Source: Janibacter melonis
GTDB taxonomy: Bacteria > Actinomycetota > Actinomycetes > Actinomycetales > Dermatophilaceae
DNA length: 64,000 nt
Assembly (NCBI RefSeq): GCF_020567375.1
Contig: NZ_JAJBZM010000002.1
Span: 837,927 to 901,926, forward strand
Reading direction: 5' to 3'
Part shown: positions 35,724 to 44,244 of the stretch, piece by piece
How the letters are laid out: each line of letters starts with the position of its first letter
Numbering within the stretch: the stretch's first letter is position 1
Made by a program: the position numbers and the translations under genes
The notes under the pieces: generated by a model
Told to the model about the DNA's origin: nothing
Seen by the model: only the letters and a program-made list of their open reading frames with translations
The model's database searches: none

Positions 35724-35762
35724 CAACTCATGCGATGAGTATGGAGGTTGTATGATGAGTTG
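35724..35762. promoter_or_regulatory. GntR-type operator region between divergent genes
   Basis: CAACTCAT (35724-35731), ATGAGT (35735-35740) and ATGAGTTG (35755-35762) are repeated half-sites. The first two form the perfect palindrome ACTCAT-GCG-ATGAGT. A -10-like TATGAT for the AEC gene lies at 35751-35756, inside the repeats. The neighbouring GntR/FCD protein is the natural candidate regulator. Confidence 0.65.
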
Positions 35763-35789
35763 TCCAGACCGTCGAAGGGAGGTCTACCC

Positions 35790-36695
35790 GTGATCGTGGG
35801 ATTCGCGACGATCCTCTTCGTCATCGCCGTGGGCGCCGGGCTGGCGCATGTCGGGGTCGTCGACGACCGGATGATCGTCACCCTCGGCGAGGTCGCGTTC
35901 TTCGCGGCGATGCCGGCGCTGCTCGTCGTCACCGTCTCGCGGATCGACCTCGTCGGGGCGGGGGTCAACGTCGTCGCGTCGGCGAGCGCCCTCGCCGTCA
36001 ACCTCGTGCTCTACGCGCTCGTCGCACGGCTGGTCTGGCGCCGGCCGGCGGGCGAGGTCGTCATCGGCTCGCTCGTCTCCGGCTACGTCAACGCCGGCAA
36101 CCTCGGCATCGCCATCGCCGCCTTCGTCGTCGGCGACGTCGGCGTCGTCGTGCCCACCCTGCTCCTCCAGCTGCTCGTCGTGCAGCCGGTCGCCCTCGTC
36201 GTGCTCGACCGGCTCCGCGGCGGGGCCGCGGGCGCCGCCGCCGCGCTGCGCCGGGTCGCGACGAACCCGCTGACCGTCGCCGCCGTCATCGGCTCGGTCA
36301 TCGCGATCGCCGGCTGGCCGCTGCCCGAGGTCGTCGAGGCCCCGCTGTCGCTGCTCGGCGGCGCGGCGATCCCGCTCATGCTCCTCAGCTACGGCGCCGC
36401 GCTGCGGCTCTCGCCCCCGGTCGGCCGCTCCGGTCACACGGCCGAGGTCGCCCTCGCCTCCGGTCTCAAGCTCGCCGTCATGCCCGTCGTCGCGTGGGCG
36501 GTCGCCTCCGCGCTGGGTCTCGAGGGCCCGGCGCTGCTCGGCGTCGTCCTCACCGCCGCGCTGCCGAGCGCGCAGAACATCTTCCTGCACGCGACGCGCT
36601 ACCGCGTCGGGCAGGACGTCGCCCGCGAGACCATCCTCGTGACCACCGTCGCGGCCCTGCCGGTGGCGCTCGTCGTCGCCGCGGTCCTCGGATGA
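35790..36695 (+). CDS. AEC-family (auxin efflux carrier-like) transporter
   Basis: This 301-residue membrane transporter of the AEC family has about ten helices. The family motif region YVNAGNLGIAIAAFVVGD near residue 96 and the C-terminal ALPSAQNIFLHATRY are recognisable. Bacterial members carry malate, malonate and similar acids. AGGGAGG lies seven bases before the GTG start. Divergence from the galactarate dehydratase gene suggests transport of a related acid. Confidence 0.88.
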   Translation: MIVGFATILFVIAVGAGLAHVGVVDDRMIVTLGEVAFFAAMPALLVVTVSRIDLVGAGVNVVASASALAVNLVLYALVARLVWRRPAGEVVIGSLVSGYVNAGNLGIAIAAFVVGDVGVVVPTLLLQLLVVQPVALVVLDRLRGGAAGAAAALRRVATNPLTVAAVIGSVIAIAGWPLPEVVEAPLSLLGGAAIPLMLLSYGAALRLSPPVGRSGHTAEVALASGLKLAVMPVVAWAVASALGLEGPALLGVVLTAALPSAQNIFLHATRYRVGQDVARETILVTTVAALPVALVVAAVLG

Positions 36696-36731
36696 CGCAC
36701 CCCCGCCCCCGCACCTGACGAGAGGTCGACC

Positions 36732-37976
36732 ATGTCCGCTGCCCTCACCCCGCGCCCGGCCCGACGCGTGCCCCGATGGGCCGACGTCGAGCCCTTCCTC
36801 CACCTGCGCCGGCCCGCCGCCGACGCGGTGTCGCGGCGTCTCGCCCGGGCGGTGAGCATCGACGACGTCGAGGCGATGGCCCGGCGGCGGGTGCCGGGCG
36901 CGGTGTGGGACTACGTGCACTCCGGCTCCGACGCCGAGATCGCGATGGCGCGCAACAGGGCGGCCTTCGAGCGCGTCGAGCTGCGGCCCACGGTCTTCGG
37001 CGCGGTCGCGACCCCCGACCTCACGACGACGATGCTCGGGCGGCCCGCGGCCTCCCCCTTCGTCCTCGCGCCGACCGGGTACACCCGGCTGAGCCACCAC
37101 ACGGGGGAGTGCGCGGTCGCCGCGGCGGCCGCCGACGCGGGGGTGCCCTACACGCTGTCGACGTACGCGACGACCTCGATCCCCGACCTGGCGGCCGCGG
37201 CGCCCGGCGGGCGCAACTGGTACCAGCTCTACCTCATGCGCGACCGCGGGGTGAGCCTGGAGCACCTCGAGCAGGCGCGCGAGCACGGGTACGAGGCCGT
37301 CATGCTCACCGTCGACACGGTCGTCACGGGGATGAAGCGCAAGGACAGGCGCAACGGCTTCGCCATCCCGCCCGAGCTGACCCCGCGCACGCTCGCCGGG
37401 CTGGCCCGTCACCCGGGGTGGGTCGGCGGCATCCTCACGAGCGAGCCGCTGCGCTTCGCGACCTTCCCAGAGGGGTCCGAGCACGCGCGGTGGGGGGTGT
37501 CGAACGCGCTGCGCGAGCAGGCGATCCGCCCCGAGGACATCGCCTGGGTCAAGGAGCGCTCCGGCCTGCCGGTCGTCGTCAAGGGCGTGCTCACGACGCA
37601 GGACGCGCGCGTCGCCGTCGACGCGGGGGCCGACGCGGTCGTGCTCTCCAACCACGGCGGGCGTCAGCTCGACCGCGCGCCCGTGCCGCTCGAGCTGCTG
37701 CCGGAGGTCGTCGACGCGCTCGGCGACCGCACCGAGGTCTACGTCGACTCCGGGGTGCGCTCCGGCGGTGACGCCGCGGCGGCGCTGGCGATGGGCGCCC
37801 GCGGCGTGCTCGTCGGCCGGCCGTACCTCTACGGCCTCATGCTCGGCGGCCGACGCGGGGTCGACGCGGTGCTCGAGATCCTGCGCTCCGAGCTCGAGCG
37901 CACGATGTGCCTGCTCGGGGTGCCCGACGTGGGCTCGCTCGGCCCGCAGCACGTCCGGCTCCGGGGGGACTCGTGA
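36732..37976 (+). CDS. FMN-dependent alpha-hydroxyacid oxidase/dehydrogenase
   Basis: This 414-residue enzyme of the lactate/mandelate/glycolate oxidase family oxidises a 2-hydroxyacid to the 2-oxoacid. FMN and substrate residues are visible: APTGYTRLSHHTGE, the Lys in VVVKGVL, the catalytic His in LSNHGGRQLD, and DSGVRSGGDAAAALAMGA for phosphate binding. GTCGAGG-type spacing to the ATG is ordinary. It overlaps the next FAD-oxidase gene (GTGA), so the two are made together. Lactate, glycolate, tartronate or glycerate are possible substrates. Confidence 0.9.
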   Translation: MSAALTPRPARRVPRWADVEPFLHLRRPAADAVSRRLARAVSIDDVEAMARRRVPGAVWDYVHSGSDAEIAMARNRAAFERVELRPTVFGAVATPDLTTTMLGRPAASPFVLAPTGYTRLSHHTGECAVAAAAADAGVPYTLSTYATTSIPDLAAAAPGGRNWYQLYLMRDRGVSLEHLEQAREHGYEAVMLTVDTVVTGMKRKDRRNGFAIPPELTPRTLAGLARHPGWVGGILTSEPLRFATFPEGSEHARWGVSNALREQAIRPEDIAWVKERSGLPVVVKGVLTTQDARVAVDAGADAVVLSNHGGRQLDRAPVPLELLPEVVDALGDRTEVYVDSGVRSGGDAAAALAMGARGVLVGRPYLYGLMLGGRRGVDAVLEILRSELERTMCLLGVPDVGSLGPQHVRLRGDS

Positions 37977-39382
37977 GCGCGGGGCTCGTCGCGGCGCTGC
38001 GCGGGGTGCTGGGCGACCGGGGGCTGCTCGCCGACGGCGACGACCTCGAGCCCTACCTGCGCGACTGGACCGGCACGGTCGTCGGCTCGGCGCTCGCGGT
38101 CGCGCGCCCGGCGAGCACCGCCGAGGTGGCCGAGGTCGTGCGGCGGTGCGCGGCCGAGGGTGTCGCCGTCGTGCCCCAGGGCGGGCACACCGGGCTCAAC
38201 GGCGGGGCGACACCGCGGCACGACGGCCCGTCGGTCGTCCTCTCGCTCACCCGGATGCGCCGCATCCGCGACGTCGACCCCGTCTCGGACACGGTGACCG
38301 TCGAGGCCGGCGTGGTCCTCGCCGACCTGCAGGAGGCGGCGAAGGGGGTCGGCCGGCTCTTCCCCGTGTCGCTCGGCTCGGAGGGCTCGGCGACCGTCGG
38401 CGGCATCGTCTCGACCAACGCCGGCGGCACCGCGGTGCTGCGCTACGGCATGACCCGTGAGCTCGTCCTCGGCCTCGAGGTCGTCCTGCCCGACGGGCGG
38501 GTGTGGCAGGGGCTGCGTGCGCTGCGCAAGGACAACACCGGCTACGACCTCACCCAGCTCTTCGTCGGGGCCGAGGGCACGCTCGGCGTCGTCACGGCGG
38601 CCGTGCTGCGTCTGCTGCCGGCCACCCCACGGCGGGCGACGGCACTCGTCGCGCTGCCCGACGTCGGGTCGGCCGTCGCCCTGCTCGGTCGGCTGCGCGA
38701 GCACGCCGCGGAGAGCCTCACGACGTGGGAGCTCGTCGGGCGCCAGGCCCTCGACCTCGTCCTCGCCCACGTGCCCGGCGCGCGGGACCCCTTCGCCCAG
38801 GCGCACCCCTGGTACGGGCTCGTCGAGCTCGCGGGGGTCGACCAGGGCGCGCTCGACGCGCAGCTCGAGGGCGCGCTCGGCGCGGCCGTCGAGGAGGGTC
38901 TCGTCGCGGACGCAGTCGTCGCGACAGGGTCCGCGCAGCGCGCCGCGCTGTGGGTCCTGCGCGAAGGGGTGTCCGAGGCCCAGCGGGTCGAGGGGCCGTC
39001 GGTCAAGCACGACGTCACCCTCCCGATCGCCGGTCTCGCCGATGCCGTGGCCGCCCTCGCGCCGAGGCTCGACGCCGTCCTGCCCGGGGTCCGTCTCGTC
39101 ACCTACGGGCACGTCGGCGACGGCAACCTCCACCACAACCTCACGGCGCCCGTCGGGCAGGAGGCCGCGCTGCGGGCCGCCGCCCCCGAGCTGACGGCGG
39201 CGGTCTACGACGAGGTGACCGCGCGCGGCGGGTCGATCAGCGCCGAGCACGGTCTGGGTCGCACGAAGGTCGACGCGCACCAGCAGCGCACGTCCGACGT
39301 CGAGCTCGACCTCATGCGCGCGGTGAAGTCCGCGATCGACCCCGCCGGCCTGATGAACCCCGGCGCCGTCCTCCCGGGGTAG
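37973..39382 (+). CDS. FAD-linked oxidase (GlcD/D-lactate dehydrogenase type)
   Basis: This 469-residue vanillyl-alcohol-oxidase-fold flavoprotein oxidises D-2-hydroxyacids such as glycolate or D-lactate. The FAD-binding PCMH domain occupies the N-terminal half (VVPQGGHTGLNGGATP, then GSEGSATVGGIVSTNAGG), and the C-terminal cap ends with GHVGDGNLHHNL and EHGLGRTK. The GTG at 37973 is inside the previous stop. Pairing with an FMN-type L-hydroxyacid enzyme would let the cell oxidise both stereoisomers. Confidence 0.9.
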   Translation: MSAGLVAALRGVLGDRGLLADGDDLEPYLRDWTGTVVGSALAVARPASTAEVAEVVRRCAAEGVAVVPQGGHTGLNGGATPRHDGPSVVLSLTRMRRIRDVDPVSDTVTVEAGVVLADLQEAAKGVGRLFPVSLGSEGSATVGGIVSTNAGGTAVLRYGMTRELVLGLEVVLPDGRVWQGLRALRKDNTGYDLTQLFVGAEGTLGVVTAAVLRLLPATPRRATALVALPDVGSAVALLGRLREHAAESLTTWELVGRQALDLVLAHVPGARDPFAQAHPWYGLVELAGVDQGALDAQLEGALGAAVEEGLVADAVVATGSAQRAALWVLREGVSEAQRVEGPSVKHDVTLPIAGLADAVAALAPRLDAVLPGVRLVTYGHVGDGNLHHNLTAPVGQEAALRAAAPELTAAVYDEVTARGGSISAEHGLGRTKVDAHQQRTSDVELDLMRAVKSAIDPAGLMNPGAVLPG

Positions 39383-39407
39383 GGCCGAGACCCGGTGACG
39401 TGACCCC

Positions 39408-40346
39408 TCAGCGCAGGTGCGACCAGCGGGTGGGGTCGTCCTCGAGGGCGGCGCGGTCCCAGTCGCCGTGCTCGGCGGCGGCCTCGTACGTCGTCTGCAG
39501 GAAGTCGAGCAGCGCGCGGTCAGGGTCTCGTGCGGTGCGCACCGCCTCGTAGGGCAGGAGGAACTGGCCGTTCTCGACGCTGTACCGGGCCTGCGCGGGG
39601 GTCACCGGGTGGGCGGAGAAGCCCTCCGGCTCGGGGTAGGCGTACGCGTAGAAGGCCCCCTCCTCGCCCCCGCCGGGCCAGAAGCCGCAGCTGCTCAGCT
39701 CGCGCGAGTAGCCCTCGACCATGACCCAGTCGCCGCAGTTCGGGGCGCCCCCGGGGTGCTCCGGCGCCGGCCGCCCGGAGAAGCGCGTGCACGCGAGGTC
39801 GAAAGACCCCCAGAAGAAGTGCACCGGGCTGACCTTGCCGACGAAGTGCGAGCGGAACTCGCTCATCACCCGGTGCGACGCGACGAGCTGTCTCCAGAAG
39901 AGCCGCGCCGCCTCGCGGTCGTAGGAGGCGTGCACGGTGTCCTGCGCGAAGGGGATGGACGGCTCGACCTCGTTGGGCCGGGTCTGGAAGTCCGCCTCGA
40001 TGCCCAGCTCGTCGAGCGCGCCCATCATCTGCGCGTAGAAGTCGGCCACCGTCATCGGCGCGAGCGCGATCGTGCGCCCGGTGCCGTCGCTCGTGCGGAT
40101 GCGCATCTCGTGCTCGACGACGTCGAGCTCGACGTCGAAGATCCGGTGCCTGTCGGGGATGCTCCCGGTGCTCAGCCCGCGCGGCGTGACGTAGAGGGTG
40201 ACCTGCCACCAGTGGTTGACCAGCGGCGACCTCGCCAGGCGCACCTTGCCGACGACCTGGGTCCACAGGTGCAGGGTGTCGCGGGTGTCGACCCAGTCCT
40301 CCACCCGCAGGCCGGGCCAGGCGGACGTGGCATCGGGGCTCGTCAT
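39408..40346 (-). CDS. DUF5996 family protein
   Basis: This 312-residue soluble protein matches DUF5996: it opens with LRVEDWVDTRDTLHLWTQVV then VNHWWQVTLYVTPRGLSTG, and contains VHFFWGSFDLACTRFSGR in the second half. No catalytic function is established for the family that I know of. Many conserved Trp and His residues suggest a binding or enzymatic cleft. It is followed 11 bases downstream in transcription terms by nothing related; upstream lies a GNAT gene in the same direction. Confidence 0.8.
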   Translation of the reverse strand: MTSPDATSAWPGLRVEDWVDTRDTLHLWTQVVGKVRLARSPLVNHWWQVTLYVTPRGLSTGSIPDRHRIFDVELDVVEHEMRIRTSDGTGRTIALAPMTVADFYAQMMGALDELGIEADFQTRPNEVEPSIPFAQDTVHASYDREAARLFWRQLVASHRVMSEFRSHFVGKVSPVHFFWGSFDLACTRFSGRPAPEHPGGAPNCGDWVMVEGYSRELSSCGFWPGGGEEGAFYAYAYPEPEGFSAHPVTPAQARYSVENGQFLLPYEAVRTARDPDRALLDFLQTTYEAAAEHGDWDRAALEDDPTRWSHLR

Positions 40347-40357
40347 CGCTCGCCCAC

Positions 40358-40666
40358 CTAGTCCGTGGCCGTGCTCTTCGGTGCCCCGTAGAGCAGGTCG
40401 GCGTACTCGCGGTGGTGCCCGATCCAGCCGGTGATGAAGGGGCAGATGACGAGGGCCTTGAGGCCTCGGGCGCGCACGTCGTCGAGCGCAGCCCGGGCGA
40501 GAGCGCTGCCGACCCCCTGCCCCTCGTAGGCCGGGTCGACCTCCGTGTGCGTGAGCACCGATAGCTCGGACGTCAGCTGGTAGTCGACGAAGCCGGCGAG
40601 CGCGCCGTCGACGCGGGCCTCGTAACGGGTCTGCTCGGGGTGGTCGGTGACCTCGACGTCAGCCAT
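40358..40666 (-). CDS. small GNAT-like acetyltransferase (YjdJ/COG2388 type)
   Basis: This 102-residue minimal GNAT domain has VDPAYEGQGVGSALARAALD as its acetyl-CoA-binding loop, and ends with VICPFITGWI then HHREYADLLY, the C-terminal motif of the YjdJ/COG2388 group. GGAGAGGCAGGCC precedes the ATG. Its stop is 11 bases from the DUF5996 start, so a two-gene transcript is likely. The acceptor is unknown. Confidence 0.85.
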   Translation of the reverse strand: MADVEVTDHPEQTRYEARVDGALAGFVDYQLTSELSVLTHTEVDPAYEGQGVGSALARAALDDVRARGLKALVICPFITGWIGHHREYADLLYGAPKSTATD

Positions 40667-40779
40667 GGCCTGCCTCTCCTGCGTGGGGCTCGGGAGCGTC
40701 ACGATATCCGCGCCCGCGGCCGGCCGCACGGCGCCCGACGAGCGCACGGAATGGCGAAGGGGGAGCCGACGTTGTATGG

Positions 40780-40791
40780 TTGAAACGTCAA
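40780..40791. promoter_or_regulatory. MarR-like operator upstream of the LLM oxidoreductase gene
   Basis: TTGAAACGTCAA (TTGA-N4-TCAA) follows directly on a -10-like TATGGT at 40775-40780. The placement over the expected transcription start is the same as at 11802-11821, where another flavin reductase gene begins. Confidence 0.45.
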
Positions 40792-40807
40792 TCAAAGGGA
40801 GCGCACC

Positions 40808-41977
40808 ATGCAGTTCGGCATCTTCTCCGTCGGCGACGTCACGACCGACCCCACGACCGGCAAGGCCCCGAGCGAGGCCGAGCGCATCGACGCGATGCTC
40901 CAGATCGCGCTCAAGGCGGAGGAGGTCGGTCTCGACGTCTTCGCGACCGGTGAGCACCACAACCCTCCCTTCGTGCCCTCCTCGCCGACGACGATGCTCG
41001 GCTGGATCGCCGCGAGGACCGAGCGTCTGAAGCTCTCGACCGCGACGACGCTCATCACGACGAACGACCCGGTGAAGATCGCCGAGGACTACGCGATGCT
41101 GCAGCACCTCAGCGGGGGCCGCGTCGACCTCATGATGGGTCGCGGAAACACCGGCCCGGTCTACCCGTGGTTCGGCAAGGACATCCGCGACGGCATCCCG
41201 CTGGCGATCGAGAACTACCACCTCCTGCGTCTGCTGTGGCGCGAGCGCGACGTCAGCTGGCAGGGCCGCTACCGCACGCCGTTGCAGGGCTACACCTCGA
41301 CGCCCTTCCCGCTCGACGAGGTCGCCCCCTTCGTCTGGCACGGGTCGATCCGCTCGACCGAGATCGCCGAGCAGGCCGCCTTCTACGGCGACGGCTTCTT
41401 CCACAACAACATCTTCTGGGACCTCGGGCACACCGCCCAGATGGTCGACCTCTACCGCCGCCGCTTCGAGCACTACGGGCACGGCGCCGCCGACCAGGCG
41501 GTCGTCGGGCTCGGCGGGCAGGCCTTCATGGCCGCGACGGAGGCCGAGGCCAAGCGCACCTTCCGGCCCTACTTCGACAACGCCCCCGTCTACGGGCACG
41601 GCCCGAGCCTCGAGGACTTCACCCGGCAGACCCCGCTCACCGTCGGCACCCCGGAGATGGTCGTCGAGCGCACCCTCGGCTTCGCCGACCACGTCGGTGA
41701 CTACCAGCGCCAGCTCTTCCTCATGGACCACGCGGGGCTGCCGCTGCCGATGGTCCTCGAGCAGATCGAGATGCTCGGCACCGAGGTCGTGCCGACGCTG
41801 CGCGCCGAGTTCGAGCGCCGTCGTCCCGCGCACGTGCCGAGCGACCCGCCGGCCCACGCCTCGCTCGTCGCGGCCGGTCCCGACAGCCCGCACCGCCAGG
41901 TCATCAGCAGCCCCGTCGCCCGGGCCGAGCAAGAGCGCGCGCGCGAGCAGGCGCAGGCCGAGGCGGTCGCCCGATGA
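40808..41977 (+). CDS. LLM-class flavin-dependent oxidoreductase, CE1758 type
   Basis: This 389-residue luciferase-like TIM-barrel monooxygenase uses reduced FMN from a partner reductase. The N-terminal GIFSVGDVTTDPTTGKAPSE and GEHHNPPFVPSSPTTMLGW fit the actinobacterial CE1758 group, and GGRVDLMMGRGN is the flavin-phosphate region. AAGGGAG precedes the ATG. The downstream CE1759-type FMN reductase overlaps its stop, giving a two-component system. The organic substrate is unknown. Confidence 0.88.
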   Translation: MQFGIFSVGDVTTDPTTGKAPSEAERIDAMLQIALKAEEVGLDVFATGEHHNPPFVPSSPTTMLGWIAARTERLKLSTATTLITTNDPVKIAEDYAMLQHLSGGRVDLMMGRGNTGPVYPWFGKDIRDGIPLAIENYHLLRLLWRERDVSWQGRYRTPLQGYTSTPFPLDEVAPFVWHGSIRSTEIAEQAAFYGDGFFHNNIFWDLGHTAQMVDLYRRRFEHYGHGAADQAVVGLGGQAFMAATEAEAKRTFRPYFDNAPVYGHGPSLEDFTRQTPLTVGTPEMVVERTLGFADHVGDYQRQLFLMDHAGLPLPMVLEQIEMLGTEVVPTLRAEFERRRPAHVPSDPPAHASLVAAGPDSPHRQVISSPVARAEQERAREQAQAEAVAR

Positions 41978-42636
41978 GCCGCCGCGTCGTCGTCCTCACC
42001 GCCGGTCTCTCGCAGCCCTCGAGCACCCGGCTGCTCGCCGACCGGGTCGCCGACGCCGTGCGAGCGGCCGTCGGCGGGCGGGGCGAGAGCGTCGAGGTCG
42101 AGACGATCGAGCTGCGTGAGCTCGCCGTCGAGATGGCGCAGACGATGGTGTCGGGCAACCGCCCGACGCCCGGTGTCGTCGCCGCCCAGGCGCGGGTCGC
42201 CGCGGCCGACGGGCTCGTCGCGGTCACCCCGGTCTTCGCCGCGAGCTACTCCGGCCTCTTCAAGACCTTCGTCGACCTGCTCGACCCCAAGGCCCTCGAC
42301 GGGATGCCGGTCCTGCTCGCCGCGACCGCGGGCACCCCCCGGCACTCGCTCGTCCTCGAGCACGCGATGCGCCCGCTCTTCGCCTACCTGCACGCGGTCG
42401 TCGTGCCGACCGGCGTCTTCGCCGCGACCGACGACTTCGGCGGGGGCGAGGGCGGGTCGGACCTGCAGCGACGCATCCAGCGCGCCGCCGGAGAGCTCGC
42501 GGCGCTCGTCGTCGCGGAGCCGACGGCGGTCGAGGGCTTCGCCCCGACGACCCGCGACGCCCGTCCGCAGGCCTTCGGGCTCACCCCCTCGGCGAGCTTC
42601 GCCGATCTGCTCCGCGGGCACGACGGATCCGCCTGA
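41974..42636 (+). CDS. FMN reductase, CE1759 type
   Basis: This 220-residue NAD(P)H:FMN reductase of the flavodoxin-like fold has LTAGLSQPSSTRLLADRV as phosphate loop and VTPVFAASYSGLFKTFVD as second signature. It overlaps the LLM oxidoreductase gene as ATGA, so the two proteins are made in step; the reductase supplies reduced FMN to the monooxygenase. Confidence 0.88.
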   Translation: MSRRVVVLTAGLSQPSSTRLLADRVADAVRAAVGGRGESVEVETIELRELAVEMAQTMVSGNRPTPGVVAAQARVAAADGLVAVTPVFAASYSGLFKTFVDLLDPKALDGMPVLLAATAGTPRHSLVLEHAMRPLFAYLHAVVVPTGVFAATDDFGGGEGGSDLQRRIQRAAGELAALVVAEPTAVEGFAPTTRDARPQAFGLTPSASFADLLRGHDGSA

Positions 42637-42663
42637 CCGGTCGGTGCCGCGGCGACCGGGGGG

Positions 42664-43062
42664 TCAGCCCTCGAGCTGGCTGAGCCGCACCGTGCGCACG
42701 GCGTTGTCGACGTTGAGGTCGACGAGGCAGATCGACTGCCACGTGCCGAGCGCGAGCCGCCCGTCGAGCACGGGCACGCTCGCGTACGGCGGGATGATTG
42801 CCGGCATGACGTGCGAGCGACCGTGACCACGGCTGCCGTGCGCGTGCTGCCACCGCTCGTCGGCGGGCAGCAGGTCGCGCAGCGCGGCGAGCAGGTCGTC
42901 GTCGCTGCCGGCGCCGGTCTCGATGATCGCGATGCCGGCCGTCGCGTGCGGGACGAAGACGTGGAGCAGCCCGTCGCCTTCGACGAAGCGCTCGCAGTCG
43001 GCCGTGATGTCGAGGACGACCTCGTCGCCGCCGGTGCGGTACTCGCGGGTCTGCGACCTCAT
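42664..43062 (-). CDS. YjbQ family protein (UPF0047)
   Basis: This 132-residue protein of the YjbQ/UPF0047 family has the conserved FVPHATAGIAIIE, the HAHGSRGHGRSHVMP histidine-rich block, and the closing LGTWQSICLVDL. Members have been described as having weak thiamine-phosphate synthase activity; the true role is unclear. The ATG at 43062 gives the usual family length. It lies downstream of four small genes in the same direction. Confidence 0.88.
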   Translation of the reverse strand: MRSQTREYRTGGDEVVLDITADCERFVEGDGLLHVFVPHATAGIAIIETGAGSDDDLLAALRDLLPADERWQHAHGSRGHGRSHVMPAIIPPYASVPVLDGRLALGTWQSICLVDLNVDNAVRTVRLSQLEG

Positions 43063-43071
43063 CGCCGCGCC

Positions 43072-43620
43072 TCAGCGCCGCCGGTCGAGCAGGCCTGCCG
43101 GACCGCGCTGCTGCTCGCCGAGGTAGGCGTCGAGCACGAGGAGCGCGCCGGTCGCCGCGGGCGTCGCCCACTGGAGCCAGGCGAGCTGCCGCTCGGCGGT
43201 GCGCGCCTGCTCCTCCCGACCGCTCGGGGTGGCGGCGATCTCCCCCTTCGCGTCGGTGTCGCTGCCGCGCAGCTGGCCGAGCCGCTCGCCGAAGACGTAG
43301 GCGCCCGCGGTGCTCGCCAGCGCGGCCCCGGTGAGGACGGTCTTGACGACGACGGCCTCGCGGGTGGGGCGGTGGCGCATCGTGCGGTTCTTGTTGTCGG
43401 CGAGGATGCCCAGACCGCTCAGCAGGTGCAGCCCGATCGCCGCGCCCTGCACGGGACCCCAGCGCTCCCACCCCTCGCCGGACACGTCGACCTGCTCACG
43501 GGTGCTGCCGGCGCGACGGGCGGCGGGGTTGAGCCCGACCGCGCCGAAGAGAGAGCCGCCGAACCACGCGGCGTTGGTGACGAGGTGGGTCGCGCGGATC
43601 GCGGTGCTCAGGGAGCTCAT
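43072..43620 (-). CDS. hypothetical membrane protein
   Basis: I do not recognise this 182-residue protein. It has three or four weakly hydrophobic helices, with a polar, charged segment around residues 115-145. The N-terminal HLVTNAAWFGGSLFGAVGLNP resembles uncharacterised actinobacterial membrane proteins. It begins with ATG at 43620 and ends nine bases before the YjbQ start, so the two are probably co-transcribed. Confidence 0.55.
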   Translation of the reverse strand: MSSLSTAIRATHLVTNAAWFGGSLFGAVGLNPAARRAGSTREQVDVSGEGWERWGPVQGAAIGLHLLSGLGILADNKNRTMRHRPTREAVVVKTVLTGAALASTAGAYVFGERLGQLRGSDTDAKGEIAATPSGREEQARTAERQLAWLQWATPAATGALLVLDAYLGEQQRGPAGLLDRRR

Positions 43621-43675
43621 CGCCCGACCGTACCGAGCGCGACCGGTGCGAAGGGGGCGCAGCCGGGTGGTCGGA

Positions 43676-43975
43676 TCAGGTCGGGTCGTCGTCCGTGCGC
43701 AGGGTCTGCAGGGCCTGCTCGTAGCGCTGCCGACGCGCGTCGTCGTCCTGCTCCCACCACGGGGTGCCGCGCTCGCCGAGCCCGTGCTTCGCGGCGCTCA
43801 CCCGGGCGCGGTACGGCGCGGGGTCGGTGCCCTCGCGGCCGGCCCGCCCGATGGCGGAGCGGGCGCGCCCGAGGTGCGAGCGCAGCTCCTCGGCGACCTC
43901 GCTCGGCAGGTGGGGGTCCTCGCGGCGCCAGCGGCGGCCGTCGACGACGAAGAAGTGCTCGTCGGGCTCGCTCAT
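43676..43975 (-). CDS. small hydrophilic protein, function unknown
   Basis: This 99-residue, charged and probably helical soluble protein contains FFVVDGRRWRREDPHLP near the N-terminus and KHGLGERGTPWWE in the middle. I have seen similar small actinobacterial proteins annotated only as hypothetical. Its ATG overlaps the DUF3253 stop (ATGA), so the two are coupled and may work together. Confidence 0.6.
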   Translation of the reverse strand: MSEPDEHFFVVDGRRWRREDPHLPSEVAEELRSHLGRARSAIGRAGREGTDPAPYRARVSAAKHGLGERGTPWWEQDDDARRQRYEQALQTLRTDDDPT

Positions 43976-44235
43976 CGCGCGGCTCGTGAGGTGCGTACGC
44001 GGATCGGCCCGCGGGCGGTGCGCGCGTCGACGACCTCGCCGCCCTGGGTCGCCTCGACCTCACCGGCGTCGGCGAGCCGGGCGACGACGTCGCGGGCCGG
44101 CTGCATGAGGTCGCGCCAGTCGTCGCCGCCGACCTGCCGGGCGGCCTCGCTCGGGCAGATGGTCGCCTCCACCGAGCGCGCCCCGAGGAGCTCACGGATC
44201 GCGGCCTCGAGCTGCTCCGGCGTGGCCTGGCTCAT
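43972..44235 (-). CDS. DUF3253 family protein
   Basis: This 87-residue winged-helix-like small protein matches DUF3253: ATICPSEAARQVGGDDWRD then LMQPARDVVARLADAGEV, ending with ARGPIRVR. The family's function is unknown to me; a nucleic-acid-binding fold has been proposed on structural grounds. It is coupled to the downstream 99-residue protein and follows the MFS gene's stop by nine bases on the other side. Confidence 0.8.
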   Translation of the reverse strand: MSQATPEQLEAAIRELLGARSVEATICPSEAARQVGGDDWRDLMQPARDVVARLADAGEVEATQGGEVVDARTARGPIRVRTSRAAR

Positions 44236-44244
44236 CTGACCAGC

